Source of the DNA: Limnohabitans sp. 2KL-1
GTDB lineage: Bacteria > Pseudomonadota > Gammaproteobacteria > Burkholderiales > Burkholderiaceae_C
Length of the DNA stretch: 64,000 nucleotides
Direction: 5' to 3'
Assembly: GCF_003063435.1 (NCBI RefSeq)
Contig: NZ_NESL01000001.1
Location: 186,001-250,000, forward strand
Of this stretch, positions 24,601 to 33,336 are shown piece by piece. Under the pieces are notes generated by a model. It was not told the DNA's origin. It saw only the letters and a program-made list of their open reading frames with translations, and made no database searches. The position numbers and the translations under genes were made by a program. Every line of letters begins with the position of its first letter. Within the stretch, counting starts at the first letter, position 1.

Positions 24601-26058
24601 TCACGCGGCTGCTGCGGGCAAGGTCAGCGTCACCTGCAAACCCCGGCCCTGTGCCGGGGTTTGCAATTGCAGCTCGCCCCCGTACAAATCCACCAGCTCG
24701 CGCACGATGGCCAGGCCCAGGCCGCTGCCGGGCACCGATTCGTCCAGGCGCACGCCGCGCTGCAGGACGCGGGGCATTTGCTCGGCGGGCATGCCGGGGC
24801 CATCGTCTTCGATCGCCACACGGCACATGCCTGAAGCGGCACCTGACACTCCGCCCGACATCGCACCTGAAGCCATGCCGGCCACGGGCTGCACCCGAAT
24901 GCGCACCGCGCTGTGTGCCCATTGGCAGGCGTTGTCCAGCACATTGCCCAGCATCTCCTGCAGGTCCTGCGCTTCACCGGCAAACTGCACGCGCTCGTCG
25001 GCATCTTCCAGCGTAATGGTCAGTTCACGCTCGGCGTGCACGCGCTGCATCACGCGCACCAGGCCTTGCAGCGTGTGGACCACCGGCACCCGTTGACCGG
25101 GCAGGCCGGTGGATGCGGCCATGCGCGAGCGGGCCAGGTGCCAGTCGATGTGACGCCGGGCTAGCTGCACCTGTTCGCGCACCAGCGCGGCCAGGCCCGC
25201 CGTCTCGGTTTGGCGCGAAGCCTGGTCCAGCACGGTGAGCGGGGTTTTGAGGGCATGGGCCAGGTTGCCCGCTTGCGTGCGCGCACGCCCCACCACCTCG
25301 TCGTGGCGGTCCAGCACGCTGTTGAAGTCGTTCACCAGCGGTTGCACTTCATTCGGAAAATCACCCGCCAGCCGTGGCGCGCGGCCGTCGCGCAAGTTTT
25401 GCAAACCCCGCTGCAAAGCCCGCAAAGGGCGCAGGCCCAAAGCCACTTGCGCCCAAGCCGCTGCCAGCAGCAGCACCAGCAGCGCCGCCAGCGAGGCCAC
25501 CAGCACGCGTTGAAAACCCGCCACCGCTTCGTGCGTGTCTTTCAGATCGGCCGCCACGCTCAGGCGCCAGCGCACACCGTCACCCACCACAGCCTCGGGC
25601 CGCACCGTGCGCTCCAGCACGCGCAAGCGGCTGTCGCCGGGGCCGGGCAATTCGTGCGCGTGGATTTCGCCATCGCGCAACACATCGCTCGGCAAAGCCA
25701 GCCGTGTGTCCCACAAGGAGCGTGAACGCAGCACGCCCGGCCGTACCGGGGTGACCGTCACATCGTCGAGTTGCCAATACAAACCCGAATAAGGGCGCTG
25801 CCAGCGTGGGTCGGACAAGGCCTGTGCGTCGAGCTCGGCGCGGCCTTGTGCATCGAAGCTCAAACGGGCCGTCAACTGGTCCAGCTGCTGGGTGAGGCCT
25901 TTTTCAAACTGGCGCATCACATGGTCGTGGAACAAGCCGTTGAGCACCACGCCCGCCAGCACCATGGCCAGCGATAAACCGATCAAGGTAGCGGCCAACA
26001 AGCGAAACCGCAAGGAACCGACCCAGCCCCCCAGCCGCCAAGGCCGCCCACTGTTCAT
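24601..26058 (-). CDS. Sensor histidine kinase (PhoQ/QseC-like)
   Basis: A 485-residue membrane kinase: N-terminal helix (residues about 15-40), periplasmic sensor region, second helix near 185-205, HAMP-like segment, HisKA with the phospho-acceptor in NLAHALKTPLTVL, and HATPase with NVLDNACQWA, EDDGPGMP and GSGLGLAIVREL. A Gly/Ser/Ala/Met-rich insertion (about 394-412) splits the ATPase domain before the G1 box. It overlaps the response regulator gene by 4 bp. It probably controls the neighbouring SHP/DHC cytochrome operon. Confidence 0.9.
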   Translation of the reverse strand: MNSGRPWRLGGWVGSLRFRLLAATLIGLSLAMVLAGVVLNGLFHDHVMRQFEKGLTQQLDQLTARLSFDAQGRAELDAQALSDPRWQRPYSGLYWQLDDVTVTPVRPGVLRSRSLWDTRLALPSDVLRDGEIHAHELPGPGDSRLRVLERTVRPEAVVGDGVRWRLSVAADLKDTHEAVAGFQRVLVASLAALLVLLLAAAWAQVALGLRPLRALQRGLQNLRDGRAPRLAGDFPNEVQPLVNDFNSVLDRHDEVVGRARTQAGNLAHALKTPLTVLDQASRQTETAGLAALVREQVQLARRHIDWHLARSRMAASTGLPGQRVPVVHTLQGLVRVMQRVHAERELTITLEDADERVQFAGEAQDLQEMLGNVLDNACQWAHSAVRIRVQPVAGMASGAMSGGVSGAASGMCRVAIEDDGPGMPAEQMPRVLQRGVRLDESVPGSGLGLAIVRELVDLYGGELQLQTPAQGRGLQVTLTLPAAAA

Positions 26059-26714
26059 GCCACCACCAAGCGGTAACCCAAACCGCGCACGGTCTCGATC
26101 GTCAGCGCGGGCAGCTTTTTGCGCAGCCGGCCCACAAACACCTCGATGGTGTTGGAGTCGCGTTCAAAGTCCTGCGCATAAATGTGGGCGATCAGTTCGC
26201 TGCGCGAGACCACCGCGTCAGGCCGGTGCATCAGGTAGTCCAGCACTTTGTACTCGTGGCTGGTCAGGGCCACGGTCTGGCCTTGCATGGTCACGCGGCC
26301 GCTGCGCGTGTCCAGCGCCACTTCACCCAGTCGCAGCACCGCAGAGGCCATCCCGTTGGCCCGCCGGTTCAGGGCGCGCAAGCGGGCCAGCAACTCTTCC
26401 ATGTGAAAAGGCTTGGTCAGGTAATCGTCGGCCCCGGCGTCGATGCCCGCGACCTTGTCGTGCCAGTTGTCACGCGCCGTCAGGATCAGCACCGGCATGC
26501 TGCGGCCTTGCGCACGCCAGCGCTGCAGCACCGTCAGGCCATCCATCAGCGGCAGGCCCAGGTCCAGCACCACGGCGTCGAAGTCTTCGGTCTCGCCCAT
26601 GAAGTGGGCATCGCGCCCGTTGTCGGCCTGTTCCACCACATGCCCAGCCTCGGCCAGACCGGCGCGCAGTTGCTCACGCAAAGTGGGTTCGTCTTCAACC
26701 AGCAAGATGCGCAT
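26055..26714 (-). CDS. OmpR-family response regulator
   Basis: A 219-residue regulator: receiver domain with phospho-acceptor Asp in VVLDLGLPLMDG and conserved Lys in YLTKPFH, and a winged-helix DNA-binding domain (residues about 125-219, SNTIEVFVGRLRKKL). It is translationally coupled to the kinase and preceded by a PepSY gene in the same operon. A TGAACA direct repeat with an 11-bp period at 27194-27210 is a candidate binding site. Confidence 0.92.
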   Translation of the reverse strand: MRILLVEDEPTLREQLRAGLAEAGHVVEQADNGRDAHFMGETEDFDAVVLDLGLPLMDGLTVLQRWRAQGRSMPVLILTARDNWHDKVAGIDAGADDYLTKPFHMEELLARLRALNRRANGMASAVLRLGEVALDTRSGRVTMQGQTVALTSHEYKVLDYLMHRPDAVVSRSELIAHIYAQDFERDSNTIEVFVGRLRKKLPALTIETVRGLGYRLVVA

Positions 26715-26758
26715 GGGTCTTTCTCAACGGTTTTTCAACGGAGTTCTCAAGGGAGTTC
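26715..26758. repeat. Short imperfect tandem repeat before the response regulator
   Basis: Four imperfect copies of a roughly 12-bp unit of the form TTCTCAACGGAG fill the gap between the PepSY stop and the regulator start. They may affect translation of the regulator. Confidence 0.45.
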
Positions 26759-27169
26759 TTAACGGGTTTTGTGCTTCAAGACCTCGCCCGTGCGGGCATC
26801 GACCTTGAGCTTCATCAGGCGGCCATCGGGCTGCAGCAGTTTGATCTCGTATTGCCACTGCCGGTCGTGGCTTTCCAGTTCCACCTCCAGCACCTGGCCG
26901 GGATGCTCGCGCTCCACCAGTGCCAGCACTTTGCCCAGCGGCAAGACCTGGCCCGACTGCACCGCCTGCAAGGCGCGTTCGTGGTCGCCCTTGTTGCTGG
27001 CCGCCGCAACGCCGTGCAGGCCCATGGCGCACAGGGCCAGCCCCGCGCATGCAGCCAGACGCCAAGCCTTTCGCGACCACACGCGCCGCCAGGCGCGCAC
27101 AGCCCCACTCACACCCCCGCCCACACGGCGTGATGGCCAGAAGGAGGCGGTTTGCAATGGGGTTTTCAC
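26759..27169 (-). CDS. PepSY-domain protein
   Basis: About 136 residues: an N-terminal hydrophobic segment ending GVAAASN, then a PepSY domain (VLALVEREHPGQVLEVELE and VDARTGEVLKHKTR). The start is uncertain: the GTG at 27169 is used here, and 27259 or an internal GTG are possible. Periplasmic PepSY proteins commonly precede two-component genes and may modulate the sensor. It heads the operon with the response regulator and kinase, divergent from the cytochrome operon. Confidence 0.75.
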   Translation of the reverse strand: MKTPLQTASFWPSRRVGGGVSGAVRAWRRVWSRKAWRLAACAGLALCAMGLHGVAAASNKGDHERALQAVQSGQVLPLGKVLALVEREHPGQVLEVELESHDRQWQYEIKLLQPDGRLMKLKVDARTGEVLKHKTR

Positions 27170-27193
27170 ACCGCCATTGTCCCGCACGAAATC

Positions 27194-27210
27194 TGAACAG
27201 ACGATGAACA
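27194..27210. promoter_or_regulatory. OmpR-type direct repeat in the divergent promoter region
   Basis: TGAACA-N5-TGAACA, an 11-bp-period direct repeat as recognised by OmpR-family dimers such as PhoP and QseB. It lies between the PepSY/two-component operon and the cytochrome operon. Confidence 0.5.
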
Positions 27211-27234
27211 AGCGCTTCAGCTGGCGTTCAAACG

Positions 27235-27254
27235 GGCTTTTACACAATAAAGCC
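27235..27254. promoter_or_regulatory. 6-bp inverted repeat
   Basis: GGCTTT and AAAGCC flank an 8-nt AT-rich loop in the divergent promoter region. This could be an operator or part of the leader of either operon. Confidence 0.3.
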
Positions 27255-27266
27255 AACACGTCGCGG

Positions 27267-27307
27267 TCTCACGCTGAGCCTCTCACGCTGAGCCCTCACG
27301 CCGAGCC
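27267..27307. repeat. Three tandem copies of a 13-14-bp unit
   Basis: TCTCACGCTGAGCC twice, then CTCACGCCGAGCC, about 30 nt upstream of the SHP-like gene and in its probable leader. Confidence 0.75.
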
Positions 27308-27339
27308 CCTCAGCTTGAACCTTTGAATGGAGAAAATAC

Positions 27340-27765
27340 ATGCGCCTTTTGCCCCCCTCAACATGGGCCACCGGCCGCCTTTGGGCGCTGGTGGGCCTGT
27401 GCACGCTGCCCGCTTTTTCAGCCCACGCCGCCGACACCACCGCAGCCCAGCAGCTGAGCCACTGGACGGCGCAAGCCGGTGCCCCGGCCAAGGTCGACCG
27501 GGGCCAGGCCTTGTTCAATCAACGCCAAGGCGGCGAATGGTCTTGCGCTTCGTGCCACGGCACGCCGCCCACCGCCCAGGGCAAGCACGCCAGCACGGGC
27601 AAAGCCATCGCGCCTTTGGCTCCGGCTTTCAATGCCAAAGCCTTCACCGACACGGCCAAAGTCGACAAGTGGTTCAAACGCAACTGCAAGGACGTGCTCA
27701 GCCGCGAATGCAGCGCGCAGGAAAAAGCCGATGTGCTGGCTTATCTGACCAGCCTCAAACCCTGA
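27340..27765 (+). CDS. shp: SHP-like monoheme cytochrome c (DUF1924)
   Basis: A 141-residue periplasmic protein with a Sec signal (cut near SAHAAD), one heme motif (CASCH) near residue 70 and a C-terminal CKDVLSREC pair of Cys. It matches DUF1924, the family of Sphaeroides heme protein, an unusual high-spin c-type heme protein that can bind oxygen. The next genes encode diheme cytochrome c and cytochrome b561, the arrangement known from Rhodobacter sphaeroides. Physiological role unknown. Confidence 0.85.
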   Translation: MRLLPPSTWATGRLWALVGLCTLPAFSAHAADTTAAQQLSHWTAQAGAPAKVDRGQALFNQRQGGEWSCASCHGTPPTAQGKHASTGKAIAPLAPAFNAKAFTDTAKVDKWFKRNCKDVLSRECSAQEKADVLAYLTSLKP

Positions 27766-27781
27766 AGCGCCCCCAGCGCCC

Positions 27782-28339
27782 ATGATGAAAGCACCTCCGA
27801 TGAGCACACTTTTCAACCCACCACAGCGGGCCATGCGCAGCCCGATCCTGCAAACCCTGGCCTGCATCGCGCTGGCCGGCTTGGGCCTGACCAGCGCGCA
27901 CGCCGATGGTTCGCGCATGCCCGCCAAGATCCTGCCGTCTTACACCGCCGAATGTGCGGCCTGCCACATCGCCTACCCGCCCGGCATGCTGCCCGCCCCA
28001 TCGTGGCAACGCATCATGAAGGGGCTGGACCAACACTATGGCAGCGACGCCTCGCTGGATGCCAAAACGGTGGCCGAAATCGGCCAGTGGCTGCAAACCC
28101 ACGCGGGCACCTACAAGCGCGTGAGCGAAGCGCCGCCGCAAGACCGACTGACGAAATCGGCCTGGTTCGAGCGCAAGCACCGCAAGATCGAAGCGGCTGT
28201 CTGGCAACTGCCCAGCGTCAAGTCCGCCGCCAACTGCGCCGCCTGCCACACCGGCACCGAGCAGGGTTTTTTTGACGACGACCGCCTGCAGCGCCCCGCA
28301 GGCCTGAGCGCTCGCCAAAGCCGCGCCTGGAACGACTGA
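27782..28339 (+). CDS. dhc: Diheme cytochrome c (DHC family)
   Basis: Up to 185 residues with two heme motifs, both CAACH, one near residue 57 and one near residue 157. The start is uncertain: ATG codons at 27782, 27800 and 27833 are in frame, the last giving the cleanest signal peptide (cut after SAHAD). DHC is the redox partner of SHP in the known operon. It lies 16 nt after shp and 26 nt before cytochrome b561. Confidence 0.87.
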   Translation: MMKAPPMSTLFNPPQRAMRSPILQTLACIALAGLGLTSAHADGSRMPAKILPSYTAECAACHIAYPPGMLPAPSWQRIMKGLDQHYGSDASLDAKTVAEIGQWLQTHAGTYKRVSEAPPQDRLTKSAWFERKHRKIEAAVWQLPSVKSAANCAACHTGTEQGFFDDDRLQRPAGLSARQSRAWND

Positions 28340-28365
28340 AAAATCACCGAACCTGAAAGCACCTG

Positions 28366-29097
28366 ATGAACACCTTGACTTCTCCCCGTCCTGGCCCAGC
28401 CCCAGCCCACGAAGCCCAAGCCAACGGCCCCACCGCACCCCCGGGGCGCGGTCGCCTGGTCAACGATGCGCCCATGCGCATGTTCCACTGGCTGTTTGCC
28501 CTGAGTTTTGTCGGGGCCTACCTCAGTGCCGACAGCGAACACTGGCGTCTGGTGCATGTGGTGCTGGGCTACACCGTGGCCGGTTTGCTGGCCTTTCGGG
28601 TGGTCTATGGCCTGGTGGGTCCCAGGCCTTACCGCCTGAGCACGATGGGGCGCAAAGTCAGTGGTGCCTGGGCTTGGCTCCAAACCGTTCGGGCCGCCTG
28701 GACGCCCGGTGGCGCACAGCCAACCGTGGCCTGGCGTCAGGCCCCCGTTTTCTTGATGGCGGTGTCCTTGGTGGCCTTGCTGGCGGTGGTGCTGCCACTG
28801 ACCCTGACCGGTTACGGCACTTTCCACGAATGGGGCGGCGATTGGGGGGGTGAAGTGTTTGAATCGCTGCACGAGTTTTTTGGCAACACCGCTCTGAGCC
28901 TGGTGGGGGTGCATCTGGCGCTGCTGGCCGGTCAAAGTTTCTGGCGTCAGAAGAACCTGGCCCTGCCCATGCTCACCGGACGCCTTGAAGGCCGGGGCCC
29001 CGACCTGATCGCGCACAACCGGGTCTGGCTGGCGGTGCTGTTGCTCTTGTGTGTGTTGGCTTACCTCGGCTGGGAGCTTGTCATCGCCTGGCGCTGA
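28366..29097 (+). CDS. Cytochrome b561-family membrane subunit of the SHP/DHC module
   Basis: A 243-residue four-helix membrane cytochrome b with a long charged N-terminal extension (about 35 residues). Heme-ligand His candidates are in MRMFHWLFAL, WRLVHVVLGY, ESLHEFFG and VGVHLALL. It completes the shp-dhc-cytb operon and would carry electrons from the quinone pool to DHC and SHP. Regulation by the divergent two-component system is inferred from the shared promoter region. Confidence 0.87.
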   Translation: MNTLTSPRPGPAPAHEAQANGPTAPPGRGRLVNDAPMRMFHWLFALSFVGAYLSADSEHWRLVHVVLGYTVAGLLAFRVVYGLVGPRPYRLSTMGRKVSGAWAWLQTVRAAWTPGGAQPTVAWRQAPVFLMAVSLVALLAVVLPLTLTGYGTFHEWGGDWGGEVFESLHEFFGNTALSLVGVHLALLAGQSFWRQKNLALPMLTGRLEGRGPDLIAHNRVWLAVLLLLCVLAYLGWELVIAWR

Positions 29098-29256
29098 CGT
29101 GCAGGCATAGCCCGGTATAGGCGCATCCATCCACAGGCAGATGGTCAGGCCGGGCGACTTTTTCTAGCATGAAGCAGCCCGTGTGCCCCGGCGTTGGTTC
29201 GGGGCCGCGGCTTGGGCGTGAACCGCGCGCCCGCACTTTCATCCCTGGAGAACTTC

Positions 29257-29700
29257 ATGCCCGTGTTTCAAAAAATCCTCGTGCCGGTCGACGGCAGCCA
29301 CACTTCCAACAAAGCATTGGACTATGCCTTGCGCCTGGCCCAGGACGCCCAGGCCCATGTGCGCCTGCTGCATTGCATCGACGAGCTGTCCTTGCTGAGT
29401 GGGTATGAGTATTCGGGGGAGCTGATTCAGCAAGCGCGGCAGGCGGGGCAGAAGATCCTCCAGGACGGTCTGGCGGCCGCGAAAAAACTGGGCGTGGCCG
29501 CCGACACCGTGCTGGTGGACCGGGTGGGGCAGCGCCTGGGCCATTCGGTGGCCGATGCGGTCGCCGACTGGGGTGGCGATTTGGTGGTGGTGGGCAGCCA
29601 TGGCCGCCGCGGCATTGGCCGGGTGTTGCTGGGCAGTGGCTCCGAACAGATCGTGCACACCTGCCCCGTGCCGGTGCTGTTGGTTCGGGGCTTTGACTGA
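29257..29700 (+). CDS. Universal stress protein (UspA family)
   Basis: A 147-residue cytoplasmic Usp-fold protein: ILVPVDGSHTSNKALDYAL at the start and the ATP-binding GSHGRRGIGRVLLGSGSE near the end. The ATG at 29257 is chosen because GGAG lies 6 nt upstream; the reading to 29194 adds an artefactual extension. It follows the cytochrome operon but has its own spacer of about 160 nt. Confidence 0.9.
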   Translation: MPVFQKILVPVDGSHTSNKALDYALRLAQDAQAHVRLLHCIDELSLLSGYEYSGELIQQARQAGQKILQDGLAAAKKLGVAADTVLVDRVGQRLGHSVADAVADWGGDLVVVGSHGRRGIGRVLLGSGSEQIVHTCPVPVLLVRGFD

Positions 29701-29751
29701 GCCCTCACCCGGCATTTGCGGGAGTCGGGCTGCTGGCGCCCCCCCCAGTTG

Positions 29752-30720
29752 TCAGTCGATCTTCGCGCCCGAGGCCTTGACCACCTGCGCCATGCGCACA
29801 TAGTCGGCGGCCAGCAGTTTGGCAAAGTCGGCATTGCTCAGGTCGCGTGGCTCGATGCCTTGTTTGTCCAGACGCTCCAGGATCACCGGGTCCTTGAGCA
29901 GCTTGCTCACGGCGGCGTGGATGCGGGTGGCCTGTTCTGCGGGCACGCCTGCGGGGCCGAGCAAACCAAACCACGAATCGAACTGGTAACCCGTCAAACC
30001 GCTTTCTGCAATGGTGGGCAGGTCGGGCAGGTACTTGCTGCGCTTGGGCGAGGTCACGCCCAGCAAGCGGATGCGGCTGTCCTTGGCAAACGCCAGCGCA
30101 CCAATGCTGGCGGCAATCACCGCTTGGGCACGCCCGGAAATGACCTCGTTGATCGCCTCGCCCGTGGCTTTGAGCGGAATGTGCACCACATCGATGCCCG
30201 CCAGGCCATTGAAGTAAGCCATGGACAAATGCGTGGCGCTGCCCACACCGGCCGTGGCGTAGTTCATCTTGCCGGGGTTGGCTTTGGCATGGCGGATGAA
30301 TTCGGCGGCTGTTTTGGCGGGCACGTCGGGGTGCACCATGAGCACATAGCTGGCGCTGCCGATGTGGCCCAGGGGTGTGAAGTCCTTTTGCGGGTCGTAG
30401 GCCAGCTTGGTGTAAAGCGATCCGGCGATGTTGTGGCTGGCGGCTGCGGCCACCATCACGGTGCCATCGGCCTCGGCGCGGGCCACATAGCCCGTGCCAA
30501 TGGTGCCGCCCGCACCGGCGCGGTTTTCCACGATCACCGTCTGGCCCAAAGCGGCCCCCATTTCCTGCGACAGGGCGCGGGCCAGGATGTCCTGCACGCC
30601 ACCCGCTGCAAAGGGCACCACGATGCGCACCGGTTTGGTGGATTGGGCCTGGGCCAGGCCCACCGCCGACAGCAAGGCCGTGCCCAGACTGGACGCCAAA
30701 AGTTCACGCCGTTGAATCAT
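29752..30720 (-). CDS. Bug/TctC-family periplasmic solute receptor
   Basis: A 322-residue receptor with a Tat-like signal (QRRELLASSLG, cut near LAQAQ) and signatures STKPVRIVVPFAAGG and EADGTVMVAA. It lies 47 nt downstream of the M20 deacylase on the same strand. With the reductive dehalogenase nearby it may take up a halogenated aromatic acid: the bromoxynil cluster of Comamonas also pairs a dehalogenase with a Bug-type receptor. Substrate unproven. Confidence 0.9.
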   Translation of the reverse strand: MIQRRELLASSLGTALLSAVGLAQAQSTKPVRIVVPFAAGGVQDILARALSQEMGAALGQTVIVENRAGAGGTIGTGYVARAEADGTVMVAAAASHNIAGSLYTKLAYDPQKDFTPLGHIGSASYVLMVHPDVPAKTAAEFIRHAKANPGKMNYATAGVGSATHLSMAYFNGLAGIDVVHIPLKATGEAINEVISGRAQAVIAASIGALAFAKDSRIRLLGVTSPKRSKYLPDLPTIAESGLTGYQFDSWFGLLGPAGVPAEQATRIHAAVSKLLKDPVILERLDKQGIEPRDLSNADFAKLLAADYVRMAQVVKASGAKID

Positions 30721-30767
30721 GTGTGTTTCCTTGTGATGTTTTCTGTCCGTTGAAAGTCAGGCCGCGA

Positions 30768-31988
30768 TCAGTCTATGCAGACCCGGTCAGCCAGGCGGCG
30801 CATGAAGCGCTCGCACCAAGCCAGTTGTTCCAGCGTGACCCACTCATTGGGCTGGTGCGCCTGCGCAATGTGGCCGGGGCCGCACACGATGGTGGGCACA
30901 CCCGCTTGGTGAAACAGAGCAGCTTCCGTGCCAAACGACACCTTGCCCGCGCCACTGGCCGGGTCGACCTCGGCGCAGTCAAAACACAGCTGCGCGATCT
31001 CGCTGTCGGCCGCTGTGGCAAAGCCGGGCAACACCGATTTGAGTTCGTGCGTGATGCCCGTATCGGGTGCGACCGCCTGCATGGCGGGCACCAGGCTTTC
31101 GCCAAAAGCTTTGGCCCGTGCAAACAGGTCTTCGGGCGTGTTCATGTGGTGGTGGCGGATTTCCCAAGTCACCTCGCACTGGCGCGGGATGATGTTGAGC
31201 GCCGTGCCGCCTGCGATCACGCCGGTGTGGATGGTGGTGTGGGGCACGTCGTAAATGGGGTCAAACGGGCCGTTTTGCACCAGCTCGCGGTGCATGCTTT
31301 TCAGGTTGGCCACAAACTCGCAGGCGATCTCGACCGCGTTCACACCCAACGGCGTGAGCGAGGAGTGCGCCTCAAAACCGTGCACCGTGGTTTTGTACGA
31401 ATGCTTGCCCTTGTGCGCAATGACCACCTGCATGCCGGTGGGCTCGCCCACGATGCAGCCTGCAGGCTTGAAACCCTGGGCCTGCATGTCGGCAATCATG
31501 CGGCGCACGCCAATGCAGCCCACCTCTTCGTCGTAGCTGAAAGCCAGGTGAATCGGGCGCTTGAGTTTTCTTTTCAGCAGCTCGGGCACCATCATCAGGC
31601 AGGTGGCACCAAAACTCTTCATGTCGGTCACGCCGCGGCCAAACATCTTGTCACCGATGATTTCGACCTTGAACGGGTCGGTGTCCCAGGGCTGGCCGTC
31701 CACCGGCACCACGTCGGTGTGGCCCGACAGCACCAAGCCGCCGATTTGGGTTTCGCCGTCGTGCGCAGGCAGCGTGGCCCAGAGGTTGGCTTTTTGGCCG
31801 CTGTCGTCATAGGTGCGGCTGCAGGCAATGCCCAAGTCCTTCAGGTAAGCCTCGGTCCAGTCCAGCAAGGCCAGGTTGCTGTCACGCGAGACGGTGGCAA
31901 AGGCAATCCATTTTTCAATCAGGGGCAGGGCGGCCAGGTTGGCGGCCTGAACCGAGGACAGGGCGGCGTGAGGAAGCGGGGCGTTCAT
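30768..31988 (-). CDS. argE: M20 deacylase, acetylornithine deacetylase (ArgE)-type
   Basis: A 406-residue zinc peptidase-fold amidohydrolase. Metal-binding motifs are LSGHTDVVPVDGQPWD and the catalytic Glu pair in YDEEVGCIGVR; the dimerisation domain lies mid-protein. It matches the ArgE/DapE group and is annotated as acetylornithine deacetylase in relatives. Many Burkholderiales paralogues act on other N-acyl compounds. Because it is coupled with a Bug receptor, a catabolic role is as likely as arginine synthesis. Confidence 0.8.
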   Translation of the reverse strand: MNAPLPHAALSSVQAANLAALPLIEKWIAFATVSRDSNLALLDWTEAYLKDLGIACSRTYDDSGQKANLWATLPAHDGETQIGGLVLSGHTDVVPVDGQPWDTDPFKVEIIGDKMFGRGVTDMKSFGATCLMMVPELLKRKLKRPIHLAFSYDEEVGCIGVRRMIADMQAQGFKPAGCIVGEPTGMQVVIAHKGKHSYKTTVHGFEAHSSLTPLGVNAVEIACEFVANLKSMHRELVQNGPFDPIYDVPHTTIHTGVIAGGTALNIIPRQCEVTWEIRHHHMNTPEDLFARAKAFGESLVPAMQAVAPDTGITHELKSVLPGFATAADSEIAQLCFDCAEVDPASGAGKVSFGTEAALFHQAGVPTIVCGPGHIAQAHQPNEWVTLEQLAWCERFMRRLADRVCID

Positions 31989-32163
31989 GGGGGAAGTCCG
32001 TCAAAAAGTGAGGGGGATGCTCAGGCAGGGCGGAAATTTTGATCTTACAGGGCCAGGGGCCTGTTGGGCCTCGGGCTAAACCCGACAGGGCGTCGCCTTG
32101 CCGACATGCGCTGGGGCTGGGCGCGCCTACAGTGAGCGGGTCATTCAACCTCTGGAGTTATTC

Positions 32164-32481
32164 ATGGCCATTTATGAGCTGCGCACCTATTCCGTGATCG
32201 TCGGAAAAATGTCCGAAGTCATCTCGCACTACAAAAACGAGGGCTGGCCTGTGCTGTCCAAGCACCCGCCAAAACTGGTGGGCTATTTCACGGGCGATGT
32301 GGGCGCATTGAATGAGCTGATCCATGTCTGGAAGTTCGACGACGACGCCGACCGCCGCGCGTTTTGGGCCGGGGTGTTTGCCGACCCGGAGTTCATGGCC
32401 TTTGCCGCCAAGATCCGCCCGCTGATGCGTGAGCAAAACAACAAGCTCATGCTGTCGGCCCCCTGGGGGCCGCAGCCTTGA
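32164..32481 (+). CDS. NIPSNAP-family protein
   Basis: A 105-residue NIPSNAP/dimeric alpha-beta-barrel protein beginning MAIYELRTYSVIVGKM, with VWKFDDDADRRAFWAG. The ATG at 32164 follows CTGGAG; the longer reading to 32098 is not supported. These small proteins often sit in catabolic operons. It is divergent from the deacylase and convergent with the SDR, so its partner is unclear. Confidence 0.82.
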   Translation: MAIYELRTYSVIVGKMSEVISHYKNEGWPVLSKHPPKLVGYFTGDVGALNELIHVWKFDDDADRRAFWAGVFADPEFMAFAAKIRPLMREQNNKLMLSAPWGPQP

Positions 32482-32595
32482 GTCGTTGAGCCCCAGAGCC
32501 CTGAGCCGCTGGAGGGCCCATCATCCCGCTGGGTCACCGGACCTCACACCTCGTTCGGCACAGGAGGCCGCACCGACAGCTCAGGCCCTTTGGCC

Positions 32596-33315
32596 TCACT
32601 GAATCAGGTAACCCCCATCCACGGGCAGGACCACGCCCGTGATGAAGCGTGCCGCCGGGCTGGCCAAAAACAGCACCGGGTCGGCCACATCTTCGGGCTG
32701 ACCCCAGCGGCCCATGGGCGTGCGGCCCACGATCTGGGCGTTGCGCGCGGCATCGTCCTGCAAGGCTTGCGTCAAGGGCGTGGCGATCCAGCCCGGTGCC
32801 ACCGCGTTCACACGGATGCCGTCGGCCGCATAGGCAATGGCCAGCGACTTGGTCAGTTGCGCCACGCCGCCCTTGCTGGCGCTGTAACCCGGCGTGAGGC
32901 CGCTGCCGAAAAAGCTCAACATCGAAGCCGTGTTGACGATGCAGCCTTGGCGCGCCTTCAGGCCCTCGCGGGCTGCAGCGCACACGCGCATGGTGCCGTT
33001 CAGGTTGATGTCCACCGTCTGCGCAAACGCCTCGGGGTCGTGCTCGACGCCGCGCTGGATCACGCCCGCACAGTTGACCAGCACATCCAGTGCGGTGAAT
33101 TGCCCCACATGGGCACGCACATGTTCCGAGTGCCGCACATCCAGCACATGAAAGGCGATCAGGCGGTTGGCGGGCAAGGCTTGCGCCGCCTCGACTTCGG
33201 CCGGCGTGGCCCCGGTGGCCGTCACGCTGGCCCCGGTGGCGGCAAAAGCCCGGGCAATGGCCGCGCCAATGCCGCTGGTGCCGCCGGTGATGAAAACTTT
33301 TTTGACCGTGTCCAT
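32596..33315 (-). CDS. SDR-family oxidoreductase
   Basis: A 239-residue classical short-chain dehydrogenase: nucleotide motif ITGGTSGIGAAIA, NCAGV, catalytic Ser in IVNTASMLSFF and YxxxK in GYSASKGGVAQ, with the C-terminal GRWGQPEDVADPVLFLASP. All catalytic residues are present, unlike the SDR at 12006-12800. It starts 21 nt downstream of the reductive dehalogenase gene on the same strand, so it is probably co-transcribed with it. Confidence 0.87.
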   Translation of the reverse strand: MDTVKKVFITGGTSGIGAAIARAFAATGASVTATGATPAEVEAAQALPANRLIAFHVLDVRHSEHVRAHVGQFTALDVLVNCAGVIQRGVEHDPEAFAQTVDINLNGTMRVCAAAREGLKARQGCIVNTASMLSFFGSGLTPGYSASKGGVAQLTKSLAIAYAADGIRVNAVAPGWIATPLTQALQDDAARNAQIVGRTPMGRWGQPEDVADPVLFLASPAARFITGVVLPVDGGYLIQ

Positions 33316-33336
33316 GAAATCACTCCCTTGTCGTTT

